This document shows, one piece after another, positions 48,329-56,773 of a stretch of 64,000 nt of DNA. The translations under genes and the position numbers were made by a program. The notes below the pieces were generated by a model that searched no databases, was not told where the DNA came from, and was given only the letters and a program-made list of their open reading frames with translations. Origin of the DNA: Bacteroidales bacterium (GTDB lineage Bacteria > Bacteroidota > Bacteroidia > Bacteroidales > Marinilabiliaceae); the NCBI GenBank assembly GCA_024401355.1, contig JAKSLF010000012.1:1-64000 (forward strand), given 5' to 3'. Every line of letters starts with the position of its first letter. Positions within the stretch are counted from its first letter, which is position 1.

Positions 48329-49212
48329 TCTGACATGTTTTTGATATATGGTAATTCTGGTATTCTGTCAAAGCCATAAAGACGCTTGGCATTTCCACCA
48401 AGGAATGCCTCTTTTTCAGAGTCTGTCAGTACTTCGCTTTTAATTACAAAGTCATAACTCATTCTGTATGTTATGGCGGTTATTGTGCGTGGATAGTCTG
48501 AGCCCCACATCAGTTTTTCTATTCCTACTTCATCTGCCGCCTGCCTTATGGCTTGCATGGCACTTGGGTATGGATAGAACTCGCTGTTGAAGAGCCATGT
48601 GATGCCACCACTCTCTACATAAACATTTTTGTGTCGGGCAAGGCGTACCTGATCCATCCAGTTTGGGGTTGTGACCATTCCAAAATGACCTATGGCTATG
48701 ATGAGGTCGGGACATGCCCTGACTATTTCATCAACTTCTCTCAACTGATGGTTGTCTTCATGTAGGCAAAGAGACAATATCATACTCTTCTCCTGCATAT
48801 ATTCAAACATCGGTATAAGGTCGGTGAGTGGTGTTTTAATACGATGTCCTGGTATCGCTATTCCACGCAATCCTTTCTCATATACTTTCTGAGCTTCATC
48901 AAGAGAAGATGCCATGCCCATGCAGAAGAATCGCTCTGGATATCGTCGTTGCACTTCCTCTAGATAGTCATTCTGGTTGCCATCAATGACTTCCTGAACT
49001 ACTACGGCACCACCAACTTGCGCATAATCCATGTTGCTCAAAAATACTTCGGCTGTATTGCGCCCGTCAATCATAAATGGCGGAAGCATCTGTCGCTCTT
49101 CACCAAAAAATAATGAACGCGACGGATTGCTGTCAAGACTGTGTATAGGTTGTCCGTCAACCACGGTGTCTTGTTTGAGCCATAAATGGCTATGTGCATC
49201 AATTATTAGCAT
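48325..49212 (-). CDS. Amidohydrolase-2 family sugar lactonase (L-fuconolactonase-like)
   Basis: 295 residues, one TIM barrel. MLIIDAHSHLWLKQDT has the HxH metal site, AIGHFGM a further His, and KLMWGSDYPRTI the catalytic Asp; the family is COG3618. Enzymes of this type hydrolyse L-fucono-1,5-lactone, L-rhamnono-lactone or 4-sulfomuconolactone. With an aldose dehydrogenase upstream and FucP downstream, opening of fuconolactone to L-fuconate is the likely reaction. Overlaps fucP by 4 bp, so translation is coupled. Confidence 0.85.
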   Translation of the reverse strand: MLIIDAHSHLWLKQDTVVDGQPIHSLDSNPSRSLFFGEERQMLPPFMIDGRNTAEVFLSNMDYAQVGGAVVVQEVIDGNQNDYLEEVQRRYPERFFCMGMASSLDEAQKVYEKGLRGIAIPGHRIKTPLTDLIPMFEYMQEKSMILSLCLHEDNHQLREVDEIVRACPDLIIAIGHFGMVTTPNWMDQVRLARHKNVYVESGGITWLFNSEFYPYPSAMQAIRQAADEVGIEKLMWGSDYPRTITAITYRMSYDFVIKSEVLTDSEKEAFLGGNAKRLYGFDRIPELPYIKNMSE

Positions 49213-49235
49213 TTGACCAACTGATTATTCGTGAT

Positions 49236-50183
49236 TTATGAATTCTTCCAACGTACACGCATCTGGTCACCAATAATCTCCTGTACTTCTTTTACTAGAT
49301 TCCAGTCGATAGGTGCATTCGCATATTCGATGTTCTTCTTGACGTTGTCCGGGTTGGCCGACGAGAAGAGTGTTGTAGCTATGCGTGGACTTGATATCGC
49401 ATATTGGATGGCAAGCTTCTCGGCAGGGTAGCCTTTCGCATTACAATGAGCTACAGCCTTGGCACATGCTTCAACAAGTGCCTTTGGAGCAGGATGCCAA
49501 TCTGGAACACCACGTGTGCCAAGCAGACCCATTGAAAGTGGTGACGCGTTGATAATGCCTATTTTCTTTTCTTCGAAGAAGTCAAAATAGTCGTTGAGAA
49601 GTTCGTCATTCAGACTATAATGGCAAAAGCAAAGAACGCTTTCGACGGTACCTGCAGGAACATTTTCTATAACCCATTTGAGATTTTCAGGTTGTAGGTC
49701 AGTAATGCCGACATGGCTAACAATGCCTTTTTCACGCAGTTCTACAAGTGCTGGTAGAGTCTCTTTGGCAACTTTTTCAAGTCCCCCAGGAAGTGATGCC
49801 TGAAACTCAATGTCATGAACGTTGATGAGGTCGATATGGTCGATGTTAAGGCGCTCCATACTTTCATATACACTATCGGTAACACGCTTTGCGCTATAGT
49901 CCCAAGTGTTTACTCCGTCTTTGCCATAACGGCCAACTTTTGTTGAAAGATAATATTTGCTGCGGTCAATCTGTTTCAGTGCTTTGCCAAGGACTGTCTC
50001 GGCTTTGTAGTGACCGTAGTAAGGCGATACGTCGATGAAATTCATGCCTCCTTCAATGGCTGCAAAAACAGCTTCGATGGCTTTGCCTTCGTTGATTTCG
50101 TGGAATACACCACCAAGTGACGATGCACCAAACGAAAGGTTGGAAACCTTCATGCCTGTACTGCCAATTTCTTGATATGTCAT
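49236..50183 (-). CDS. Aldo/keto reductase (L-fucose/L-galactose dehydrogenase-like)
   Basis: 315 residues. The AKR tetrad is readable: Asp and Tyr in FIDVSPYYGHYKAE (~50-63), Lys in LSTKVGRYGKDG and His in IDLINVHDIE. VSNLSFGASSLGGVF at the start is typical of the L-galactose/L-fucose 1-dehydrogenase branch. It would oxidise the aldose at C1 to the lactone with NAD(P)+. First gene of the minus-strand cluster, divergent from the AraC gene, with a 188-bp gap between. Confidence 0.85.
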   Translation of the reverse strand: MTYQEIGSTGMKVSNLSFGASSLGGVFHEINEGKAIEAVFAAIEGGMNFIDVSPYYGHYKAETVLGKALKQIDRSKYYLSTKVGRYGKDGVNTWDYSAKRVTDSVYESMERLNIDHIDLINVHDIEFQASLPGGLEKVAKETLPALVELREKGIVSHVGITDLQPENLKWVIENVPAGTVESVLCFCHYSLNDELLNDYFDFFEEKKIGIINASPLSMGLLGTRGVPDWHPAPKALVEACAKAVAHCNAKGYPAEKLAIQYAISSPRIATTLFSSANPDNVKKNIEYANAPIDWNLVKEVQEIIGDQMRVRWKNS

Positions 50184-50371
50184 AATATTTTTACTTCGTT
50201 TATGGTTGAATTAATCTTGATTACTCAATTTATTTCCGTAAAAATAAGATGAATACAGAAGAAATGTGCACCTTTGCATAGCAATAGTGATGTATATGTC
50301 GATAATAGCATCTATTTTGCCGATATTATACTATTACACACTATGTTTTTATTATGATTTGACTTCATGTC

Positions 50372-51232
50372 ATGAGTTACAGACCCGAAAATTTCGCTCC
50401 ATTAGTGCTCAATGTTGGATATGCCATTCACAATGCTGACTGGAATTGGTCCAACGTTCGCAGTCCATTTGCCCGTCTATATTATGTGACTGAGGGCGAG
50501 GCTCATGTTAGTCTGCCTGGTGGTGTTTTAATGTTAAAGCCTGGACATTTGTACTTCATTCCTCCTTTTACACTTCATACAGATATATGCAGCGGCCATT
50601 TCGCACACTATTACATACACCTGTATGAGGAGCCCGACAGCGATAAGCATATATTTGAAGAGTTCGATTTCCCATTTGAGGTAGAAGGGTCTTCGTTTGA
50701 CTGTCAACTTTTTCAGAGACTATGTCAGATGAATCCTGAAATGCGTTTGAAGCAGTCCAATCCTGTTACCTATGACAATGCTCCAACTCTTATTGAAAAT
50801 GTTCGCAAAAGCAAGGTAAGAACTTTTTCAGAACGTTTGGAGTCGCGTGGAATAGTTTTTCTTCTTTTATCGAGATTCCTATATGGTGCAAAACCGAAGG
50901 TGCAAGTAGGTGATGATCGCATACAGAAAACAGTCAGTTATATACGCAAGAATCTCCGAAGCCATATAGACATCGAAGTTCTTGCACAAATGGCGTGTAT
51001 GTCGAAAGACCATTATATCAGAGTCTTCAAACGTGAAATGGGTGAAACTCCTATGCAATATATTACCCAACGTAAGATTGAATGCGCCGAGATAATGCTC
51101 AGTACTGAATCGCAGTCGGTCAAGATTATTGCTGCTTCTCTTGGCTTCACAGACCATTCATATTTCAACAGACTTTTTAAAAAGACTGTAGGGCAGACAC
51201 CTCTTGAATATCGTGAGAAGACACAAGTCTAA
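50372..51232 (+). CDS. AraC-family transcriptional regulator
   Basis: 286 residues. The N-terminal ~150 residues form a cupin-like sensor domain (PFARLYYVTEGEAHVSLPGG, LKPGHLYFIPPFTLHTD). The C-terminal ~100 residues are the double helix-turn-helix of the AraC/XylS family: LAQMACMSKDHYIRVFKREMGETPMQYI and IIAASLGFTDHSYFNRLFKKTVGQTPLEYR. It is divergent from the sugar cluster and most probably senses the sugar or a pathway product and activates these genes. A weak -7 like CACCTTTG lies at about 50268. Confidence 0.92.
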   Translation: MSYRPENFAPLVLNVGYAIHNADWNWSNVRSPFARLYYVTEGEAHVSLPGGVLMLKPGHLYFIPPFTLHTDICSGHFAHYYIHLYEEPDSDKHIFEEFDFPFEVEGSSFDCQLFQRLCQMNPEMRLKQSNPVTYDNAPTLIENVRKSKVRTFSERLESRGIVFLLLSRFLYGAKPKVQVGDDRIQKTVSYIRKNLRSHIDIEVLAQMACMSKDHYIRVFKREMGETPMQYITQRKIECAEIMLSTESQSVKIIAASLGFTDHSYFNRLFKKTVGQTPLEYREKTQV

Positions 51233-51254
51233 AGCTAACTCTTTCAGATAATTC

Positions 51255-52109
51255 CTAGAACATAAGTCTTGCTCCAACAGTTATGGCTTTGCCTATAGGA
51301 CCACGACCATCTTCAAACAAACTTGTTATGCTATATTTTCCATATATTGCAATGTCTTTGCAGCCTATTTGAGCTATAAGGTCACACCCAACAGGCAATG
51401 TGCGTACGTGTTTTGCTGTATTCTTGCGTGAGTTTCCGTCTTCATCGCTATATTTATTTACAACACGTCTTGCTAAACGGAAGTCGGCTTGTGTACCAAC
51501 ATAACCATAGAATCCATTGCCACTTTTCTGCTGAAGTTCAAATACCATAGGCAAATTTATGCTGAAGACTCGCAATTTGGAATATTTGAGGTCGTATCCC
51601 TCAGGGAGTTTCTCTACTGTGACGAATCCTCCGTTTTTGCGCATCCAGCAGTTGTCATCAATCTTATAATTGCGCCAGTTGAAACCTAAACCAAATGTCA
51701 ATCCAGTATTGATTGAAAATGGTATTGCTTGTTCACAAAATATGAATCCTAATTCTACCGAACGCCCCATGTTGGTGTTGAAGTTATCAGCTGTGTTAAG
51801 AGCATTTGTAAATCCAACATTAAATCCGCAAATGTGCGACTGAAATTTGTTGATGTGTTTGTTTATTTCAGATGAGTTATCCTTGTTGCTGTTAATCAAA
51901 TTGATAAATGGAAGATTAAATGATTCCATTATTGTCCATTCCTCATATTCGGTCTGATATGACGATTCCCCATCGTTGCCATTGTTTAGAGAGTCGTCTG
52001 TTATAGTGACTGTATGTCCATTATATACGATTGTAGTGTCACATACTTCTTCTGCCTTAGCTATTATAGATGTTGCTATTATGGCAACGGTGTAAATGAA
52101 TTTATTCAT
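51255..52109 (-). CDS. Outer-membrane beta-barrel protein, last gene of ECF sigma operon
   Basis: 284 residues with a signal peptide (FIYTVAIIATSIIAKA). Beta-strand pattern throughout (FNVGFTNALNTADNFNTNMG, ITSLFEDGRGPIGKAITVGARLMF) and terminal Phe point to a small barrel of the PorT/outer-membrane beta-barrel type. Two bases separate it from the 149-residue envelope protein upstream, so it belongs to the sigma factor operon. Function unknown; as the terminal gene it may be the target or part of the envelope response. Confidence 0.72.
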   Translation of the reverse strand: MNKFIYTVAIIATSIIAKAEEVCDTTIVYNGHTVTITDDSLNNGNDGESSYQTEYEEWTIMESFNLPFINLINSNKDNSSEINKHINKFQSHICGFNVGFTNALNTADNFNTNMGRSVELGFIFCEQAIPFSINTGLTFGLGFNWRNYKIDDNCWMRKNGGFVTVEKLPEGYDLKYSKLRVFSINLPMVFELQQKSGNGFYGYVGTQADFRLARRVVNKYSDEDGNSRKNTAKHVRTLPVGCDLIAQIGCKDIAIYGKYSITSLFEDGRGPIGKAITVGARLMF

Positions 52110-52111
52110 GA

Positions 52112-52561
52112 CTATTTCTTGTTAAGTTTTATATTTACTATTGAATCTAGTGTCTTGTTTCCTTCTATATAAATAAGCATTGCACTTTGTTCGTCCATTT
52201 GGCGAAACAGAACGAAGCGATTGACATTTGCTCCTTCGGCAGGTGGAAGCTGGTAGTAGCATGCTACTGTTACACCATCACGTACGATGGTCTTTTGAGC
52301 TACTGCTGATTCTCCATCCTTTAGAGCTGCCTGACGCATCTTGTCGACAACATCTCGACTTCGTTGAGATGTTATGCTTCTAAAGAGTTCCAAGCCATAT
52401 TGTCTTACATTGTCGCCAGACATAAACACTTGGTTGTGCTGCTTTGACATCTCTTCAATGTGGTCGAAGATATATTCGACATTGAGGTTCTTTTGGGCAA
52501 AGGTCTCGGCAGATATCAATATCATGGCCAAGACTATGTATATTTTTGCTATTGTTTTCAT
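52112..52561 (-). CDS. Small exported protein (DUF6108-like)
   Basis: 149 residues, signal peptide MKTIAKIYIVLAMILISAETFAQ. The mature part is a single small alpha/beta domain (NVEYIFDHIEEMSKQHNQVFMSG, YYQLPPAEGANVNRFVLFRQMDEQSAMLIYIEG). It resembles short periplasmic proteins coded beside ECF sigma/anti-sigma pairs in Bacteroidales, annotated DUF6108 as far as I can tell. Six bases after the putative anti-sigma gene. Confidence 0.62.
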   Translation of the reverse strand: MKTIAKIYIVLAMILISAETFAQKNLNVEYIFDHIEEMSKQHNQVFMSGDNVRQYGLELFRSITSQRSRDVVDKMRQAALKDGESAVAQKTIVRDGVTVACYYQLPPAEGANVNRFVLFRQMDEQSAMLIYIEGNKTLDSIVNIKLNKK

Positions 52562-52567
52562 GGTTTT

Positions 52568-53008
52568 CTATTCTATAAATATTAATGACAGTTCATCTTC
52601 AACACTTATAAAGTCAGCAAATGCCAGTTCAAGGTTTTGCTCCATCTGAGCTGAAGCAATTTCATCGGAATAGAATCGGTTGCCATCAATAGATACCCAA
52701 CAGTCATTGTGACGAGTACTTATTGTTGATATCCCATATCCAGCAAAAGCTAGTACTGCAACAGCTGCTATCGAATGCCATATTTTACGATATCTAGTTC
52801 TTGCATTTCCAGTGTTTTTTGCCTCTATCTTTTTGCGTGTATGCAAATATGATAATACGGCACGTTCGGCATCCCATTCTGGAGTTTGAGCTTCATCGGC
52901 ATTAAATACATAGTCGGCAAGTTGCTGTTCTTCGTTTTCAGTAGTCTGGCCGTCATAGTATCGTTCACGAAGTTCATTCCACTCTTCTTTTGTTCTTTGT
53001 ATTCTCAT
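52568..53008 (-). CDS. Putative single-pass anti-sigma factor
   Basis: 146 residues. An N-terminal cytoplasmic domain (~1-70, charged, WNELRERYYDGQTTENEEQQLADYV) is followed by one membrane helix (~75-95, IAAVAVLAFAGYGIS) and a short periplasmic tail of about 50 residues. It overlaps the ECF sigma gene by 4 bp, the usual sign of a sigma/anti-sigma pair. It has no FecR domain and no zinc HxxxCxxC motif, so it is a different type from the common Bacteroidota anti-sigma factors. Confidence 0.7.
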   Translation of the reverse strand: MRIQRTKEEWNELRERYYDGQTTENEEQQLADYVFNADEAQTPEWDAERAVLSYLHTRKKIEAKNTGNARTRYRKIWHSIAAVAVLAFAGYGISTISTRHNDCWVSIDGNRFYSDEIASAQMEQNLELAFADFISVEDELSLIFIE

Positions 53009-53514
53009 TTGTTCACCTCCAGATAATATTCTCTGATTGTTTTTCTAGCTCGACTGAGATTCATTCTTACTGCACTCTCCTCCATGTTGAGTCGTTCGGC
53101 AATTTCAGAAATCTCGAGCCCTTCAAATTCCTTCATCTGCATTACTGTTCGTTGTGTTTCGCTCAGTTTTTCGTCGATGAATCTAGTAACATATTCGAGT
53201 TGTTCGCGTGTTTCATAGAGTTTGTCGGCAGCCATATATGGCGTTGCGTCTCGTTCTTCGTCCACACTAACACTCGGGTGTCGGTTATTGCTCCTTAGTC
53301 GGTCGATGCAGATGTTTTTGGCCGTTGTTGTGGCAAGAGCTACTGCTTCGCTACTGTTGGCAATGCTATCACGCCGTGGCCAAAGTCGGCAGAATGCTTC
53401 CTGGATGACATCGGCAGCTTCATCGTGTGACCGGAGCATTCGTCCGATCATTGATGTCATCTGCGTCTTTGCTGACAGAAAGGCTTCCGTAATTATGTCG
53501 TTATTGTTCGCCAT
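53005..53514 (-). CDS. ECF-type RNA polymerase sigma factor
   Basis: 169 residues from ATG at 53512-53514; an earlier ATG at 53529 adds five residues. Region 2 is readable at ~15-60 (MIGRMLRSHDEAADVIQEAFCRLWPRRDSI) and region 4 at ~110-165 (LSETQRTVMQMKEFEGLEISEIAERLNMEESAVRMNLSRARKTI). It directs transcription of an envelope-related regulon, likely including its own operon (sigma, anti-sigma, exported protein, barrel). No TonB receptor/FecR pair is nearby, so it is not of the FecI import type. Confidence 0.92.
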   Translation of the reverse strand: MANNNDIITEAFLSAKTQMTSMIGRMLRSHDEAADVIQEAFCRLWPRRDSIANSSEAVALATTTAKNICIDRLRSNNRHPSVSVDEERDATPYMAADKLYETREQLEYVTRFIDEKLSETQRTVMQMKEFEGLEISEIAERLNMEESAVRMNLSRARKTIREYYLEVNK

Positions 53515-53620
53515 TTTGTTTTTAACCACGTTTCATAAGGCATAACGAACAAGTGGGACTTGTGTAACATCGAAAGGTGGATTTTTTTGAAATTATTTAT
53601 TGGAAGGGTATAAAACAATA

Positions 53621-53647
53621 CAAAAGAAGAGACGCATTGCGCCTCTT
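53621..53647 (-). terminator. Terminator of pyrH (minus strand)
   Basis: Stem AAGAGACGC (53627-53635) with GCGCCTCTT (53639-53647), one mismatch pair, 3-nt loop; on the minus strand CTTTTG follows. Confidence 0.65.
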
Positions 53648-53676
53648 CCTTTATATATTGATGTTTGTCTTTTACA

Positions 53677-54384
53677 CTAGTTGTGAACGTATGTGCCGAT
53701 TTTTTCGCCACTCATAAGACGTACGAGGTTGCCCTCCTTGTCCATGTTGAAGACTATAATTGGAAGGTTGTTTTCCTTGCACATTGTTGTTGCGGTAAGG
53801 TCCATAACCTTGAGTCCCTTGTTGTATATTTCATCGTATGAGATTTCATCATACTTTGTTGCTGTTGGGTCCTTCTCTGGGTCGGCTGTATAGATGCCGT
53901 CAACACGAGTACCCTTAAGCATAACGTCGGCTTCGATTTCTATGCCTCTCAATGAAGATCCTGTATCGGTTGTGAAGTATGGGTTGCCTGTACCGCCAGA
54001 CATAATAACAACTTCGCCATTATTCAGAGCCTCGATGGCTTTTGGCTTTGAGTAGAATTCGCCTACTGGTTCCATACGTATTGCTGTAAGGACGCGTGCC
54101 TTCTGTCCGATGCTTTCAAGAGCTGAGCTCAATGCCATAGAGTTGATGACTGTGGCGAGCATACCCATCTGGTCACCTTTGTAGCGGTCGAAACCTTTTG
54201 ATGCACCGCTAAGTCCGCGGAAGATGTTGCCACCACCAATTACTATTCCAATCTGGATTCCTTTATCAGCTATCTGCTTTATCTGTGATGCATACATGTT
54301 GAGGCGATCTGGATCGATGCCGTAACCCTGCTTACCCATTAGCGACTCACCGCTGAGCTTCAGTAATATTCTTTTGAACTGCAT
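53677..54384 (-). CDS. pyrH: UMP kinase
   Basis: 235 residues. PyrH phosphorylates UMP to UDP. The amino-acid-kinase fold motifs are present: RILLKLSGESLMG at the start, GIVIGGGNIFRG, TAIRMEPVGE, GGTGNPYFTTDTGSSLRGIE and ADPEKDPTATKYDEISY. Full length. The next gene upstream (one-domain glycogen-synthase-like) is 21 bp away on the same strand and may be cotranscribed. Confidence 0.96.
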   Translation of the reverse strand: MQFKRILLKLSGESLMGKQGYGIDPDRLNMYASQIKQIADKGIQIGIVIGGGNIFRGLSGASKGFDRYKGDQMGMLATVINSMALSSALESIGQKARVLTAIRMEPVGEFYSKPKAIEALNNGEVVIMSGGTGNPYFTTDTGSSLRGIEIEADVMLKGTRVDGIYTADPEKDPTATKYDEISYDEIYNKGLKVMDLTATTMCKENNLPIIVFNMDKEGNLVRLMSGEKIGTYVHN

Positions 54385-54405
54385 AGTAAAAGTTTCTTTT
54401 CGTTG

Positions 54406-55218
54406 TTAACCAAGTATCTGGTCGTAGAATTTGTTGCATGCTTCGGCAAGCTGGTCTTCTGGATGATATTCCATGATAGGCTTGCCTTGTGATTTAGCGT
54501 ATTCGATGAGCTCTGGGTTGACATCTGTGCTTCCGAGTACAATGCCGTCGGCGAAGTCGATAACCATTTTCATCAAAGATACGTAATCATTGGCCTTGAT
54601 CTGTGATATAGCTTCTGTGTCAATACCATCGACAAAGAGCTTTCGTTCAATCTGGCCATCCCATTGCTTGTAGAATTCGTTGTTATAGAGTGAGACTACG
54701 TATTTAGCATGGTTGAAGTGAGGATCGTCCTTCATCAGGTATTTGGCAAATACTGGAATGAAGGCTGTGAACCAGCCATGGAGATGTATGAGGTCGGACT
54801 CCCAACGTAATTTGCGTGCGGTTTCGAGAACTCCGCGTGCAAAGAAAATAGCACGTTCATCGTTGTCGTCAAACTCGTTGCCATCCGCATCTGTAAATGT
54901 TGCCTTGCGCTCGAAGAAGTCATCATTATCGATAAAGTATATCTGCATACGTGCAGCTTGAATGCTGGCAACTTTGATGAGCAGAGGATGGTCGTTGTCG
55001 TCAATGATGATGTTCATGCCAGAAAGGCGTATCACCTCATGGAGCTGGTTGCGTCGTTCGTTGACGTTGCCAAATCGAGGCATGAAGGTACGAACTTCCT
55101 TGCCGAATTGCATTACACCTTCAGGAAGGTTGCGGCTAATTCGTGAAATCTCACTTTCGGGGAGATATGGCATTATCTCCTGCGAGACATAAAGAATCTT
55201 TGCGTTTTCCATCGACAC
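54406..55218 (-). CDS. Glycogen/starch synthase-like protein, N-terminal domain only
   Basis: 270 residues, compared with ~470-490 for a full GlgA. The start KILYVSQEIMPYLPESEIS and LEVGKEVRTFMPRFG-like segment correspond to the GT5 N-terminal Rossmann domain (the donor-site KxGGL of GlgA is replaced by ESEISRI); FARGVLETARKLRWESDLIHLHGWFTA is also conserved. The C-terminal GT-B domain that binds ADP-glucose is missing, so catalysis alone is unlikely. Proteins of this length are common in Bacteroidales, usually upstream of pantothenate genes, so this is a normal family form rather than a truncation. Confidence 0.82.
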   Translation of the reverse strand: MSMENAKILYVSQEIMPYLPESEISRISRNLPEGVMQFGKEVRTFMPRFGNVNERRNQLHEVIRLSGMNIIIDDNDHPLLIKVASIQAARMQIYFIDNDDFFERKATFTDADGNEFDDNDERAIFFARGVLETARKLRWESDLIHLHGWFTAFIPVFAKYLMKDDPHFNHAKYVVSLYNNEFYKQWDGQIERKLFVDGIDTEAISQIKANDYVSLMKMVIDFADGIVLGSTDVNPELIEYAKSQGKPIMEYHPEDQLAEACNKFYDQILG

Positions 55219-55241
55219 AGATCTGATATTGATTTCGGGCG

Positions 55242-55249
55242 CAAAAATA
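55242..55249 (-). promoter_or_regulatory. -7 element before the glycogen-synthase-like gene
   Basis: TATTTTTG on the minus strand fits TAnnTTTG, 23 bp before the ATG at 55218. Confidence 0.45.
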
Positions 55250-55282
55250 CTAAAAATTTGTCAAAAAGCGAACGGATATGTC

Positions 55283-55921
55283 CTATTTCGTGATAATGTC
55301 ACTAAAATTTCGTGAATTGATGCCTAAGTCAAATCGACCTTCTTCTATCTTGCAACGTTTTTTAGTGCCTGAATCGTCTGTAAATTCGCCGGCAAGCGAG
55401 AATATACCTGACAAGGCAACTTCTTTCAGACGATTGTTGAGATGTATGCGCTGTACTCGCTTGAAGAACAATTCTCCCTTGTCTACCATCATGGTGAATG
55501 TCGTGTCTTTTTCGTAGTCGTAGCAAATGGTCATGTTGACTATTACGTCGGTTTTGGCAAGGTCTATTTTGACTTTGTCGAGTTCGGCAAGGTCTTCATA
55601 CCATTGAAGGTGCTTGAACGGAAATGAAAATTCAAGTCTTTTTACTTTATTGATTTCTGATGGTCCTGTGAGATTGAATGTAAGTGTGTCGTTTCCTGAT
55701 TTGATGACATTGTCGTCGAGAGTATAGCTATACCATTCGCCACTTGTGAATGTTTCGTTGTTGATGTAGGCGCCAAATGTGTTGTATCCCCATTCGGTAT
55801 ACTCTGGAAGTCCAGGATGTGTATCGCTGTCAATCCAGATTGTATTTTCGAGTTCAGAATCGTGGTGACACGAAGTGAATAGTGCTGTGGCTGCGAGAGC
55901 CGATGCTATGTATTTTTTCAT
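55283..55921 (-). CDS. Lipoprotein of unknown function
   Basis: 212 residues from ATG at 55919-55921, chosen because GGAGGG lies just upstream and the lipoprotein signal then starts cleanly (MKKYIASALAATALFTSC, Cys18). The mature part is beta-rich (EWYSYTLDDNVIKSGNDTLTFNL, VIVNMTICYDYEKDTTFTMMV). No family recognised. It follows the beta-barrel gene by 18 bp, so the two form an operon and may assemble at the outer membrane. Confidence 0.7.
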   Translation of the reverse strand: MKKYIASALAATALFTSCHHDSELENTIWIDSDTHPGLPEYTEWGYNTFGAYINNETFTSGEWYSYTLDDNVIKSGNDTLTFNLTGPSEINKVKRLEFSFPFKHLQWYEDLAELDKVKIDLAKTDVIVNMTICYDYEKDTTFTMMVDKGELFFKRVQRIHLNNRLKEVALSGIFSLAGEFTDDSGTKKRCKIEEGRFDLGINSRNFSDIITK

Positions 55922-55939
55922 GTTGTAGCCCTCCATTTG

Positions 55940-56689
55940 TTATTCGTTGAATTGTGGTATGCGAACGCCAAAGGCAAATCCGAAACCTGTTCCTTTAAGG
56001 TCATACATGGAGAATGTGTCGGCATGTCGCATGAAACATGGGAAACTTATTTCGAATGTCATTATGCCGTCGGGACCAAACTGTACACCTACACCAGCAT
56101 TGATAGGTACTGAAAACAGATTTGGTTTGCCCATGACTTCTTCGACATCTTCTTCTATGGTGCTGAGTGCACTGTTTGTGCAATATGCTTCGTTTTTATA
56201 TCCAACTCTGAAGTTGAATGACGTACCAAGTTTGAGGAAGACGCTGACATCATCGAGGTCGCAAGGAGCAAAACGAAGATCGACTGGAATACCCAGGTAG
56301 AAACCCTTCTGGTCGAGACGGTCGATTTCTGCCCAGTAGGTGTCGAGACCTCTTTCTCCAATTTTCCATATAGAGTTGCGTCGAGTTTCACCATAGGAAT
56401 AGGTGAAACGAAGTCCGGCATCAAATCCGAGAATGCGTGTCAACTGAAATTCGGGTTTGAAACCTATGAACCATTGGCGGACATGTCCGTCGCGGCCGAA
56501 GTCGTGGCAACAATAGTAGTCGTCTTCATATATGCTGCGACGATTCTTGCTTGCTACGAGATCGTCGGAACTGCATGCCATGAGTCCCCATTCTATGTCG
56601 TAATAGAGTGGTTTGAATTTTTTCTCTGTCTGTGCAAAGATATTGTTAATCGATGCAGATACTAATAATATTATAAGTAGGTATTTCAT
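55940..56689 (-). CDS. Outer-membrane beta-barrel protein, unknown function
   Basis: 249 residues from ATG at 56687-56689 (signal MKYLLIILLVSASINNIFAQ). Strand-turn pattern (GFDAGLRFTYSYGE, GIPVDLRFAPCDLDDVSVFLKLG, GFGFAFGVRIPQF) suggests a barrel of the PorT/OmpW size class. Two Cys-rich spots (YYCCHDFG, MACSSDD) are unusual for an outer membrane protein. It precedes the lipoprotein gene in a two-gene operon. Confidence 0.68.
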   Translation of the reverse strand: MKYLLIILLVSASINNIFAQTEKKFKPLYYDIEWGLMACSSDDLVASKNRRSIYEDDYYCCHDFGRDGHVRQWFIGFKPEFQLTRILGFDAGLRFTYSYGETRRNSIWKIGERGLDTYWAEIDRLDQKGFYLGIPVDLRFAPCDLDDVSVFLKLGTSFNFRVGYKNEAYCTNSALSTIEEDVEEVMGKPNLFSVPINAGVGVQFGPDGIMTFEISFPCFMRHADTFSMYDLKGTGFGFAFGVRIPQFNE

Positions 56690-56773
56690 TTTTTCGTATT
56701 GTATCGTTTTCCGCAAAGTTATAAATAAATATATATGTTGATGCTATTTGTCATGTAAATATTGTTGTGTACT

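Noticed and set aside
53677..53711. Frame crossing the end of pyrH into the sigma-factor gap
   Set aside because: Shadow reading; the gap holds only the pyrH terminator and sigma operon upstream region.
54406..55218. Truncated glgA pseudogene
   Set aside because: The gene is intact, has a promoter, and short forms of this length are normal in Bacteroidales.
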